Shown: positions 55,480-64,000 of the stretch, piece by piece
Numbering within the stretch: the first letter of the stretch is position 1
Layout: the number at the start of each line of letters is the position of its first letter
Position numbers and translations under genes: made by a program
Source: Smallanthus sonchifolius
Lineage: Eukaryota; Streptophyta; Magnoliopsida; Asterales; Asteraceae
DNA: 64,000 bases
Assembly (NCBI GenBank): GCA_023525975.1
Contig: CM042023.1
Span: 16,045,501 to 16,109,500 of the forward strand
Reading direction: 5' to 3'
Notes under the pieces: model-generated
What the model saw: only the letters and a program-made list of their open reading frames with translations
Told to the model about the DNA's origin: nothing
The model's database searches: none

Positions 55480-55781
55480 TAGTGGGGCGTGACCCCCTGT
55501 CATGGCTTATCACGTCGGGCACATCGTCTCTGTGGCGTGATGGTTAATATGTGGTGATGGTCACGGGAGAACGGGTGAGAGAATGCCCTTTGACTTACAT
55601 CGGCCGTTGACTAACGACTAAGTTTAAAAAAAAAATTATTTTTAAATAAATTTAATTCAAACCTATAAATATTTTACTCCACTCTCAAAACTTATACAAT
55701 TTTTACTACTCTCCACTCTTAAAATTTGTACATTTTCTACTATAAATATTTTACTCTCCACTCTCAAAACTTATAAATATA
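55480..55781. other. Flank of the second Harbinger relic
   Basis: 'tagtggggcgtgaccccctgtcatgg' and the GC-rich 'ggcgtgatggttaatatgtggtgatggtcacggg' resemble the sequence outside the first Harbinger relic (22720-22920) and may include the terminal inverted repeat. Then AT-rich 'cactctcaaaacttata' is repeated three times (55680-55775). Confidence 0.4.
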
Positions 55782-57030
55782 TGGATCTTTCATCTTCTTT
55801 GTCATCATCGTCCGACGAATCTTAGGGTGATGAGTTGTTTGTTTGTGCGGTCCAAGCAACAGACCAATTTGTATGACATCAAATCGAGGCCGAAATTTCA
55901 CGTCCACGTAAAAGACGAGTTCAAATTAACCGGGATCGTGAAGCCACCAACAAACGCCTTATAGAAGATTATTTTTGTGATAGGGCAACGCACAATGATA
56001 AAGCGTTTAAACGCCATATTCGTATGAGTCGACCACTATTTCTACAAATAGTTGAAGATTTGGAGCGAGAGTTTGAATATTTTCAACAAAAATACAATGC
56101 AACAAATAAACTAGGTTTCACAGCATTACAAAAGTATACGCTTGCAATTCGGCAACTGTCGTATGACACTAGCAACGATTCATGTGACAAATATTTAAAG
56201 ATGTCGGATAAGACATCACGGGATACCCTTTACCATTTTTGTGACAATATTATTATTGTTGTTAGTGATATTAATATTATTGTTATTATTATTGTAAAGG
56301 TATCATTCATCTGCACGACAAGAAATATTTGAGAAGACCGACATGGAGTGACATTTAACAAATATACTCGATGTATGAAGAGGTAAAAGGTTTTCACGGG
56401 ATGCTAGGTAGCATTGATTGTACACATTGGTAGTGGGCAAACTGCCCCCTAGTTGGTAGTGTCAGCACCAGCGAGGTGACCATCCACACCTAACTATAAT
56501 GCTTGAAGCCATGACATCATATGATCTTTGGATTTGGCGTACGTTCTTTGATATTGCCGGTTCAAACAATAATATCAATGTTTTAGATTAATCACCTATT
56601 TTCAACGACATAGTAGACGGAGTTGCATCGGGGTCTTCATTTCATGCCAATGAGACAGAGTACGAGCACGGATATTATCTTATCGATAAGATTTATCCTG
56701 AATATTCAACCTTTGTGAAATCGTTTACATATCCGCATCCGGATGATGATAAACGTTGATATTTTAAAAAAAAACTTACGAATCGACGAGAAAGGATATC
56801 GAACGACGTTCGACGTCTTGAAAAAGAAATGGCACTTCATTTCGAATCCCGCATGTATTTGGCATAAGAACAAAATTCTAAATACAATGTATGCTTTGTG
56901 TGATTTTACACAATATGATTTTAGAGGATACGAGGCTATTGATTTATCAAAATTATGAAGAAAACAATGCCACTTTTGTAGAGTTCAGCGAGGAAAAGAA
57001 ACAAGCAAATTTATTAAAGATACGCAATAG
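55782..57030 (+). pseudogene. PIF/Harbinger transposase (HARBI1/ALP1-like), second broken copy
   Basis: Begins MDLSSSLSSSSDES with an immediate TAG, then an open stretch to 56332 with RHIRMSRPLFLQIVEDLERE, FTALQKYTLAIRQLSYDTSN and CDKYLKMS. The frame is then broken by an ATT-repeat expansion (56245-56295). Downstream pieces include the first-Asp region (FHGMLGSIDCTHW, about 56395-56430) followed by a stop, and the C-terminal KKKWHFISNPACIWHKNKI (56743-56958). It has the same domain order as the relic at 21304-22516 but is clearly diverged from it. It is inactive. Confidence 0.8.
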
Positions 57031-58331
57031 ATAAATGCATAATAGCCTTAGATCAGATTTGGTCGAACATATTTATAGAAAACGTCAAGTTTGAAATATT
57101 GTCTTTATTAATATTTTTATTTACTTTGTAGTGTTTAAATTTTTAATTATAAATCTGTAATGTATAAATAAATTATTATTAATATGAATGTTTTATTTAG
57201 GGTTTATTTATATTTTATTTTGAAATATTGAATTTAAAAGTACTTTTTTAAAAATAAAAATATATATAACTAAATAATTAATATTAAGTAATTATTATAA
57301 ATTGTATCACTATCACTAACACATACGTCACAATATTTTTTTATCACTATCATTAACTCGTTACATGCAAGTTAAAAATGATTTTATCCTGTAACATGTT
57401 AGTATATCCTCAAGGGTGTTTATGTCTTTTTGAATTTTTGATGGCATTATCATCATGTGACAAGTTTGCGTGATTGGAAATTTGGAATTGATATAAAAAA
57501 AAACATTTGAGTGATGTACATTGTTGTTTTTGTTATATGAAATAATAGAGTACGATGAAAGAAAATATAAAATAGAATATGAATGGTTATCTCCACCTAA
57601 GAGATGGTCATAGGGTAGAATTAGGTTTGAATTTCAAGTTTTTAGAATTACACTTTTGGTCGTGTATTTAATTGTAACACGTTTAATCCTTATTTATTAA
57701 TAGACGTTAAAATTCTATTACTTTTATGAAATGACTAATATACTCTTACTATTAATAAAATTAAAAAAAAAATTTCTCGTTTGTAGCTGTCAATAGGGGT
57801 GAGCAAACCTTAACAGTTAACCGAAATTAACCGATAACCGAATTGCCACCGAACTGAATTAATCGATAACCAAAATTAACCGACGGTTATTGTTAAGATT
57901 TCTTTATTAACCGTTGCAAATAGGAATTTCTATTATTTTATAAAATAAATTATTCTCAAAGTAATACATCAAAATTTTAATTTAGGTACAAAAAAAATAC
58001 ATAACCTATATCAACACTTGAGCATTTTTTCATTTTTATAATTTACACATAAGTATATTACGGTATCATGCATAAAGCTTATAAGTCTAAAACCATCTCA
58101 ACTCCATATGTAACACACTCTGGTATTGTTGCACCCCTCTTTTCCGTCATAGTGGTGCAAATCGGTTGAATTTAAAGTTCAAACCCGAACGAACCGATAA
58201 AGTATGAGGAAGATTATTGATATATCCTTTTTAATGCTTTGAACCTTATTTAGTTAACCTTGTCACAATTCTAATACATCTCTCCTTTTTTCTCTCTCCC
58301 TCTTTCATCAACAAGCTTCCACCGCCACTTA
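57031..58331. other. AT-rich intergenic stretch
   Basis: No gene is seen. At 57787-57900 'aggggtgagcaaa' is followed by repeated 'ttaaccgaaattaaccgataaccg', and at 58152 'gtggtgcaaatcggttgaa' occurs in the other style. These look like remains of hAT-type ends, without an identifiable element. Confidence 0.45.
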
Positions 58332-58739
58332 GAGGGTGTTTGGGATTGCTTATTTAATTCGAAAAGTGTTTTTTTTTTGTCAAAAGTGATTATTGACTTA
58401 TGACTTTTTGAAAAGGAGTATTTAAAAAAGTTTTTGGATTAGCTTTTATGGTGAGAAAAGCCAATAAGTCAATAAATTATTTTTTTTTAAAGTGTTTGGC
58501 TTAGCTTATATTTATTGTAGGGTAAGGGGTGGGTAGATTGGTAATTTTATGTTCAAAAAGTCATAAGGAGTTTTAAAAAGCCAGGATTTATGACTTTTGG
58601 AAAATAAATTTTTAAAACTTATCAAAAAGCCAAAATAAAAAGAACTTTTATCCATGTCAAACACTTTTTTGACTTATTGGCTTTTTAAAAAAGCGAATAA
58701 GTCAATAACTAATTTTCAAACTCAATCCCAAACACCCTC
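58332..58739. mobile_element. Tourist-like MITE (PIF/Harbinger type, TSD tta)
   Basis: It starts GAGGGTGTTTGGGATTG and ends CAATCCCAAACACCCTC, with tta at 58329-58331 and 58740-58742. It is 408 bp and can fold back over much of its length ('ttattgacttatgactttttg' versus its complement near 58665). The 3-bp tta duplication and GAGGGTGTTTGG end are typical of Tourist MITEs. It has no coding content. One of the Harbinger transposase families nearby could be its source, but ends were not compared. Confidence 0.9.
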
Positions 58740-58931
58740 TTAGTTTTTTTTTTCTATTGTTTTTATGTTTTGATGATCAAAATTTACATCTATATATTAA
58801 TAAAAATAGTAAATATATTTAAGGAGCAATATAGTCAATTCAGGCTATTTTTCTAGATTTGGTCTTGGTGTGACATATAATAATACCAACTATAAATTAG
58901 GTGTTCTCTTTTAATGATTTTATAGATAGAT

Positions 58932-59142
58932 TTTTTTTTAATGACGTGGGCTCAACTTGCACGTCTCATCAGGGAAGGCTCGTACATCAGTATACCCAAA
59001 CAACCCTCAAAGAATTCAAAATCTACAGAGAGTGTTTCTAGTTTTTATGAAGTGCACCTTACAAGATTCGAATCCATGACCTCCACATAGGGAAAACCTT
59101 TTGGGAAAACCCCCCTGACCACCAAGGCAGAACCTTGATGAC
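58932..59142 (-). mobile_element. tRNA-derived SINE, - strand (16-bp TSD)
   Basis: Perfect duplications gattttatagatagat lie at 58916-58931 and 59143-59158. On the - strand it has an A-box-like 'ctgccttggtggtca' near its start, a B box GGATTCGAATC at about 59067-59077, and an A tail (the T run at 58932-58939). It is 211 bp. Confidence 0.88.
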
Positions 59143-59158
59143 GATTTTATAGATAGAT

Positions 59159-60017
59159 ACTTAGATGATTTAGTTATTCGATTGTTTATAAGAAAATGAA
59201 GGATATCCGTACTCGATCAATTTCTTTAAATAATGACATAAATTACAACATGGTCTTTATCTCTATCTCTATCTTCATCTTTATTATTCAAAGATTTCTT
59301 TTATTTTGCACCTCTAACAAGATCTCTGTCTGCATTTTTAAATTTTAGAGTTTAGTAAATAAAGCTTTTTTAAATATAGAAATTTATTTTTATTAATCTC
59401 TATATTTTTTGTGATTGTCTAAGAAAGAGAAAAAATAATAAAATAAGTGTTTGTGAGTAAGATAGAGATAGAGAATATAAGACGAGGATGGTTAAACTAA
59501 ATTTAAAGATAAATTTAAAAAAATGTGATATTTAGTTAAATTATAGAGATGGAGATATATGTTGCTGTGAATACTTTTAGATTGAGCAAATATACGGTTT
59601 CTCTATAAATTTGACAACTTTTGTTTTATTATAATCAACATCACTAACTTTTTACATTTTCAGTTATTTATCAAGTTTTAATTAGTACAAAGTTTGTCCT
59701 AAATAAACTTTATAAGCTTAGAAACAGTGACATATGCACTTTCTTGTTGAATGATCATGTGATCTTTCTACTTGACATGGAAATTGTGTACAAAAGTGAT
59801 TAACCGAAAACGACTTTATTTTCAAAAAAACGTGAAGTATTTTAAGTGAGTTTAGAAAGACCGTTTAAAATTTGACACGTCAAAAGTTATGAATAATGAA
59901 GTGAAAAGTGTAACTCACGTCATTATAGTGGGTTATACTTTAATGAAAAATAAATTATTAATTGTGGGTTGATACTTGATAATCATGAAATAAACTTTTA
60001 ATCCTGATTATTATTAT
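59159..60017. other. AT-rich intergenic stretch
   Basis: No gene, repeat with clear ends, or RNA gene was recognised. Confidence 0.6.
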
Positions 60018-60308
60018 AGTAAACTACCATTTTCATTTCTCTCGTTTGTTTACTTTTGTCACTTTCATCCAAAAGGTTTATTTTTCTTCTACGTATTCTC
60101 GTGCTTTCCAAAACTTGCAATTTTAATCCAATTGGTTAACCTCATCCATTTTCTGACGTTAAATAAGGGATACTTTTGTCTTTTTATATATTTTTTTATT
60201 TTATTTATTTTTAAACCCTTAATTATTCCCCTTATTTAACGTTAAAAATGGACGAGGTTAACCAATTGGATGAAAACAACAAGTTTTGGAAAACACGGGG
60301 ATACGCAC
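60018..60308. mobile_element. MULE-type MITE fragment D, right end lost
   Basis: The left end 'agtaaactaccattttc' resembles the GAGTAAAyT ends of elements A-C. Inverted arms 'gtgctttccaaaacttgcaattttaatccaattggttaacctc' (60102 on) and its complement (60250-60300) are clear. The outer part of the right arm, including the terminal motif, is missing where a different sequence starts at about 60309. Confidence 0.6.
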
Positions 60309-60470
60309 AGGGGCGGACTTATGCTTGTCAGAGGGGGTTCACAGGAACCCCCCGAGTTTCGAAATTATAGCGCCCCCTTACAAAATTTACCAAGTGGTGT
60401 AGTGGTTTAGGCTTTGTATTATAACATAGATGTTGTGGGTTCGAATCTCTTCACCCACATTTTTTAAAAC
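60309..60470 (+). mobile_element. SINE-like block
   Basis: 'ccaagtggtgtagtggtttagg' (A-box-like, 60389) and 'gggttcgaatctc' (B box, 60437) are spaced as in tRNA-derived elements. It starts 'ggggcggacttatg' and ends in T/A-rich sequence. It abuts the truncated MITE, but no duplication could be identified. Confidence 0.4.
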
Positions 60471-60524
60471 CTTTTTTTTATCCGGTTACGTATGGTGGGC
60501 CAGGCCTTTTAATTTGTTTCTTGT

Positions 60525-60628
60525 TTTTTGTTGGGCTTCACTTGGGCTGTACCAGGGAATAGAAATTAGGAATAGATTTTTGTTGGGCTTCACTTGGGCT
60601 GTACCAGGGAATAGAAATTAGGAATAGA
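60525..60628 (+). repeat. 52-bp tandem duplication
   Basis: 'ttgttgggcttcacttggg' through 'attaggaatagat' occurs twice in a row with no differences seen, so the duplication is young. Confidence 0.9.
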
Positions 60629-60637
60629 TATATCGAG

Positions 60638-62760
60638 TGTAACATCCCGAAATTTACGATAAAGAATAAACGACGCTTATGGAATAATGAAAGAATGAAA
60701 GAATGAGTGGGCTCTAGCGGATCGGGCCTTGGGTCGTGAGCAAGTGGCGCAAAAGGGGGAAGGGGAGGGGTAAAACCCTAGCCACCTTCTCTTCTCCCCC
60801 ACATTCATCATCTTCACCAACTAATTTAGAGAGAGAAAGTAGAGGGAAAGTTTCGTAGCTCACCCGTTGATCTCCTCGTTTGAGCCCGAGATCGTTGCTA
60901 CACGTTACAGAAGACCAAAGAAGAAGGAATCAAGCCATAACAGTTAACAACTCGACCTCATATCCGATTTCTGTATTGAAAATGGGTTTTAGGGTTTCAA
61001 AGTGGGTTTTTATAAAAAGTTGGGATTTTTACAATGGAATTGGACTAGAAAGCATGTATTTAGCTTCATGGAAGCTAAACACAAGTTTTGTATGTAAAAA
61101 GATCGAGTCTTGGATCAAAAACGACGAAATCAGCCAAGAACGCTTGAATCGTCCGAAAACTCTATGAATGGTCCGAAAACTTCGAAACGTCCGAACAGTA
61201 TGTTGGACAGAACTTTTTGATCGGAAAATATTTGCGGACACCATAGATTTCGGACAGGACATTTCGATCGAAAGGTATTTCGAACAAGACATTTCGATCA
61301 ACATGTATTTTGGACAGAAAAGATTTCGGACAATTGTTTTCGAACGAAATAGTCAATGATTAAAAGATATTTAACAGGTTAGTTTTCGGTCGAAAAGAGA
61401 TTTCGATCAAGAAATATTTCGATCGAAAAATATTTCGATCGAATAAGATTTCGGACAGAAAGTTTTTCGAATGAAACCTATAGGTTATAACCATGTTTCA
61501 TTCGTGACCCTTGATAGATTTGTAACATTCCACCTAGCTCAAAGTTTCCTTGCTAAGTGAGATAGAACCAGTAGAAGTCAGGTGAGTCCTTATTGCCCTT
61601 TTTCCCTAACGGTTTTGGGCTGACATGCATACTGTTAAAGAGATAGTTTTCACAGTTAAAGAATATTTTATAAGAATTATATATTTTTATAAAATGAAAG
61701 ACAAAGTATAGTATTTTATAAAAGGTTACTTTTATAAAAAGAAAGTTAAAGATAATAGTACTATCTTTGAAATGTAATTTCAAGAAAGTAAAGCAAAGTA
61801 AAGAATGGTAAAGAAGCTGCATCTCGGTGCAGCTTGACAATGACAGTGACAGTGACAGATGCCATATTATATACTTATTTGTTAATATGTGTTATTTGTC
61901 TATGTGTTTGAATGACATTATATTATGTGACGTAGTATAAGTGCATAGTAGTTACATAGTAGTTGCAAAGTAAAAAGTCCTGCATGCAAGCAAAGTAGAA
62001 GTCTCACACTTCGGTGTGAGCAGACAAAGGAGTCTTCACTTCGGTGTATGCGAGAAAGTCTCACCCTGAGGTGTGAGCAGGCAAAGGAGTCTTCACTTCG
62101 GTGTAAGCGTAAAAGTTCCACCCTAAGGTGTGGGCACAACAAAGTAAAAGTCTTACCCTGAGGTGTAAGCGAGCAAAGGGATCCTGCCCTTGGGCAATGA
62201 TTCATGTGTGAAAGTTAAAGTATGTTATAGTCACTTGTCTTGTACGAGTGAAATGTAAAGTGGCAAAGAGTAAATGATGACACCTTAACCGGTTACCTCA
62301 AAAGTAAAGTTTTAACGAAAGATATAACGTAACAGTTTTATAATTGTCACGTTGCAAAGTTTTAAAGTAAAGTTAAACTGTTTTCAAAGAAAATGAAAGT
62401 AAAGCTTATATTTTATTTTTATAAAACTAAGCTACCAAAAAGAAAGTTTTATAGTTTAAAGTAAAGAAATCACTCATCAGCGTAAGATGACTTTTAGTAT
62501 GCATGACAGGTAGTAAAGGTAAAGCAAAAGTAAAGTAAAGGAGTCGTGAGGGCTGGATAGCATGGACATCGGGTCGCCGCTCTAAAGACTGACATTTCCT
62601 ATTCCGATAGTTTATGTTTTAGACAATGAATTACTTTATTGTTTGATGAATGTTTTAATTTAAAGACTTCCGCTGTAATAGATTTTGATTTCTGGTTTAA
62701 GAACTATGTTTGTTATGTTTTGTGCCAACTATGAGACGTACCTGGTTTTGGGGCGTTTCA
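60638..62760 (+). repeat. 5' LTR of the right-edge gypsy element
   Basis: It contains two internal repeat zones: 61180-61460 with 'tttcggaca' and 'tttcgatcgaa' words at irregular spacing, and 61985-62185 with about five units of 'tcttcacttcggtgtgagcag'. A leader-like segment near 60830-61170 ('gagagagaaagtagaggg') may be transcribed. Open frames 60880-61167 and 61918-62205 are repeat-derived or lack domains. Confidence 0.85.
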
Positions 62761-62763
62761 AGT

Positions 62764-62776
62764 TGGTATCAGAGCC
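62764..62776 (+). promoter_or_regulatory. Primer-binding site, initiator tRNA-Met type
   Basis: TGGTATCAGAGCC lies three bases after the LTR end, with the same motif as the element at 13584. Confidence 0.9.
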
Positions 62777-63214
62777 ATAGTTTGAGAGATTCAGACATTT
62801 GTGATAATGTCTGAACTTAAACTGAGAATGGGACAAAGAAAAGAAAGGAAAGGAATGTCAGTCAGAGCAGCCCGTCCATGGAATGATAGTAGACAGAAGG
62901 TAGTCAATGTCCTTACATAGAACATAGACAATAATGCCTTATCATAGATAGTAGAAAGTAAATGCTTTAGCATAAATAGTACGTAGTACATGCCTTAGCA
63001 CAGATAATAGACAGTAGATAGTACGTGCCTTATAGTAGAAACTCTGAACTTGGATGCAAATGTTACTCTGAAAGGAAATGTTCAGAACCCAAGTAGTAAA
63101 GTAAATTATTAATTTCATACCAGTCTCTGTAATTAGTAATTTACATTACTCGAGGTGTTCTAAATTATTACCTATCATGATAACACGAGCTATCTTTGTT
63201 CTCAGTAGACACTA

Positions 63215-64000
63215 ATGGCTAGTGCAAAGAGAGGTGGTCGCACTGGGGGTCGTACTGGTCGTCGAGGCCGACCGCCAGGTAACCGAAACCGTCATGAGGA
63301 AAGTGAACACTCCCGCAACGAGACTGAATCAGTGCACGTGGAGCATAATGATAGTGGGAACCATGAGTCGGTTCATGACGATGCCCATAACGAGGCGCTT
63401 GAGTTGGAACCGATTGTGAAGGAAGCTATCGCGGCAGAGGTTACTTCAATCTTGAAGAAAGTTCTACCAGAAGCACTGGGCGAGGCCCTTAAAGAGTTTG
63501 ATATAGGGAAGAAAGAGAAGAAAGAGGAAAAAAGCAAGAGAACTGAAGTCACAATTAGTGACGATTCTGATTATGAAATGACAACTCAGGGTTGCAACTA
63601 TAAGTCCTTTTGGGGGTGTGACCCGCCGAAGTATGATGGACGGAAAGATGCCGTTGCCACTTTCGAGTGGATAGAGAGGATGAACGGGGTGATCAACATT
63701 AGTGAGTGCCGTGATGACCAATCGGTCAAGTTTGCCGCTCGCTCATTCACTAATGAGGCGTTAAGTTGGTGAAGATCGATTGAAAGAATCAAGTCTTCTG
63801 CTGAAATGAAAAAGATGAAATGGGATGACATGAAAAAGCTACTGATCACTAAGTTCTGCCCACATAACGAAATTGACAGAGTTGAGAGAGAATTTCTGGG
63901 GCTCTGTGCTGGCAGTATGACTCATCGCCAGTACACCTCCAAATACCAAGAGTTGGCTCAGTTGGTTCAATATATGGTGGACACTAAGGAAAAGAGGATC
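63215..64000 (+). pseudogene. gag of the right-edge gypsy element (partial, one stop)
   Basis: Starts ATGGCTAGTGCAAAG with an Arg/Gly-rich N-terminus (GGRTGRRGRPPGNRN), then an acidic/helical region (EAIAAEVTSILKKVLPEALG) and the retrotransposon capsid domain (CDPPKYDGRKDAVATFEWIE; FAARSFTNEALSW). A TGA at 63770-63772 stands where Trp is expected after SW. The same frame continues with WDDMKKLLITKFCPHNEI, then EREFLGL and MTHRQYTSKYQELAQL to the window edge. Zinc knuckle and pol would lie beyond the window. Confidence 0.88.

Larger units (their letters stand above)
60638..64000 (+). mobile_element. Ty3/gypsy LTR retrotransposon, 5' part (runs off the window)
   Basis: A 5' LTR of 2123 bp (60638-62760) starts TGTAACATCCCGAAATTTAC and ends GGGGCGTTTCA. 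The primer-binding site TGGTATCAGAGCC follows at 62764. A leader of 440 bp precedes gag. The 3' part and second LTR lie beyond 64000, so the duplication (expected tcgag from 60633-60637) cannot be checked. Confidence 0.88.

Noticed and set aside
60385..60460. Possible tRNA gene (A-box and B-box-like motifs)
   Set aside because: Spacing is plausible but acceptor stem and anticodon arm are not formed; it fits a tRNA-derived SINE better.

Overview
The window is plant nuclear DNA from a eudicot. It has genes with AT-rich introns and GT-AG junctions, plant-type transposons of almost every order, and two clear plant genes. The style of the repeats suggests Asteraceae, but that is a guess from impression only. 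All comparisons with Arabidopsis proteins are from memory of the families; no alignment was run.

Only two genes look intact. They lie side by side and converge: an oxysterol-binding-protein-related lipid-transfer protein of the ORP2A type (9 exons, + strand, 46421-50918) and a nitrate/peptide transporter of NPF subfamily 6 (4 exons, - strand, 51928-55234). Upstream of them are two broken relics of host genes that keep their intron positions: a casein-kinase-1-like (CKL) gene (35339-41350) and a PPR gene resembling At3g59040 (42360-43195).

Everything else is mobile DNA, much of it nested and bounded by target-site duplications (TSDs) readable in the sequence. Left to right: 1-1957, the end of a long LTR; 2870-5479, a Ty1/copia remnant split by a solo LTR (3158-4940, TSD gcaac); 7733-7871, a SINE; 8146-11518, two unrelated inverted-repeat elements sitting head to tail between (TA)n tracts, the first swollen by a satellite of about 18 bp; 12416-12657, a 5'-truncated LINE whose empty-site relative lies at 23.24 kb; 13584-18614, a complete but dead Ty3/gypsy element (TSD gatat); 19710-21251, a Pack-MULE holding an open reading frame of 158 codons; 21304-22516, a PIF/Harbinger transposase relic; 24035-28895, an L1-type LINE with a 16-bp TSD; 29314-29547, a SINE; 29627-30593 and 31515-31807, two more MULEs with the same GAGTAAAyT ends and 9-bp TSDs; 33175-35079, a hAT element (8-bp TSD); 35939-41288, a CACTA element (TSD tct) with dense palindromic subterminal repeats, inserted into the CKL relic.

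Right of the gene pair are a second Harbinger relic (55782-57030), a Tourist-like MITE (58332-58739, TSD tta), a SINE (58932-59142, 16-bp TSD), a MULE fragment, and the 5' LTR and gag of a Ty3/gypsy element that leaves the window at 64000.

No rRNA, CRISPR, bacterial-type operon or convincing functional tRNA gene was seen. The most unusual parts are the (TA)n-bounded element pair, the CACTA element with its palindrome arrays and a retained C-terminal exon, the GAGTAAAyT MULE family with captured sequence, and the ORP gene, which has an apparent VAP-binding (FFAT-like) motif but a shortened linker.
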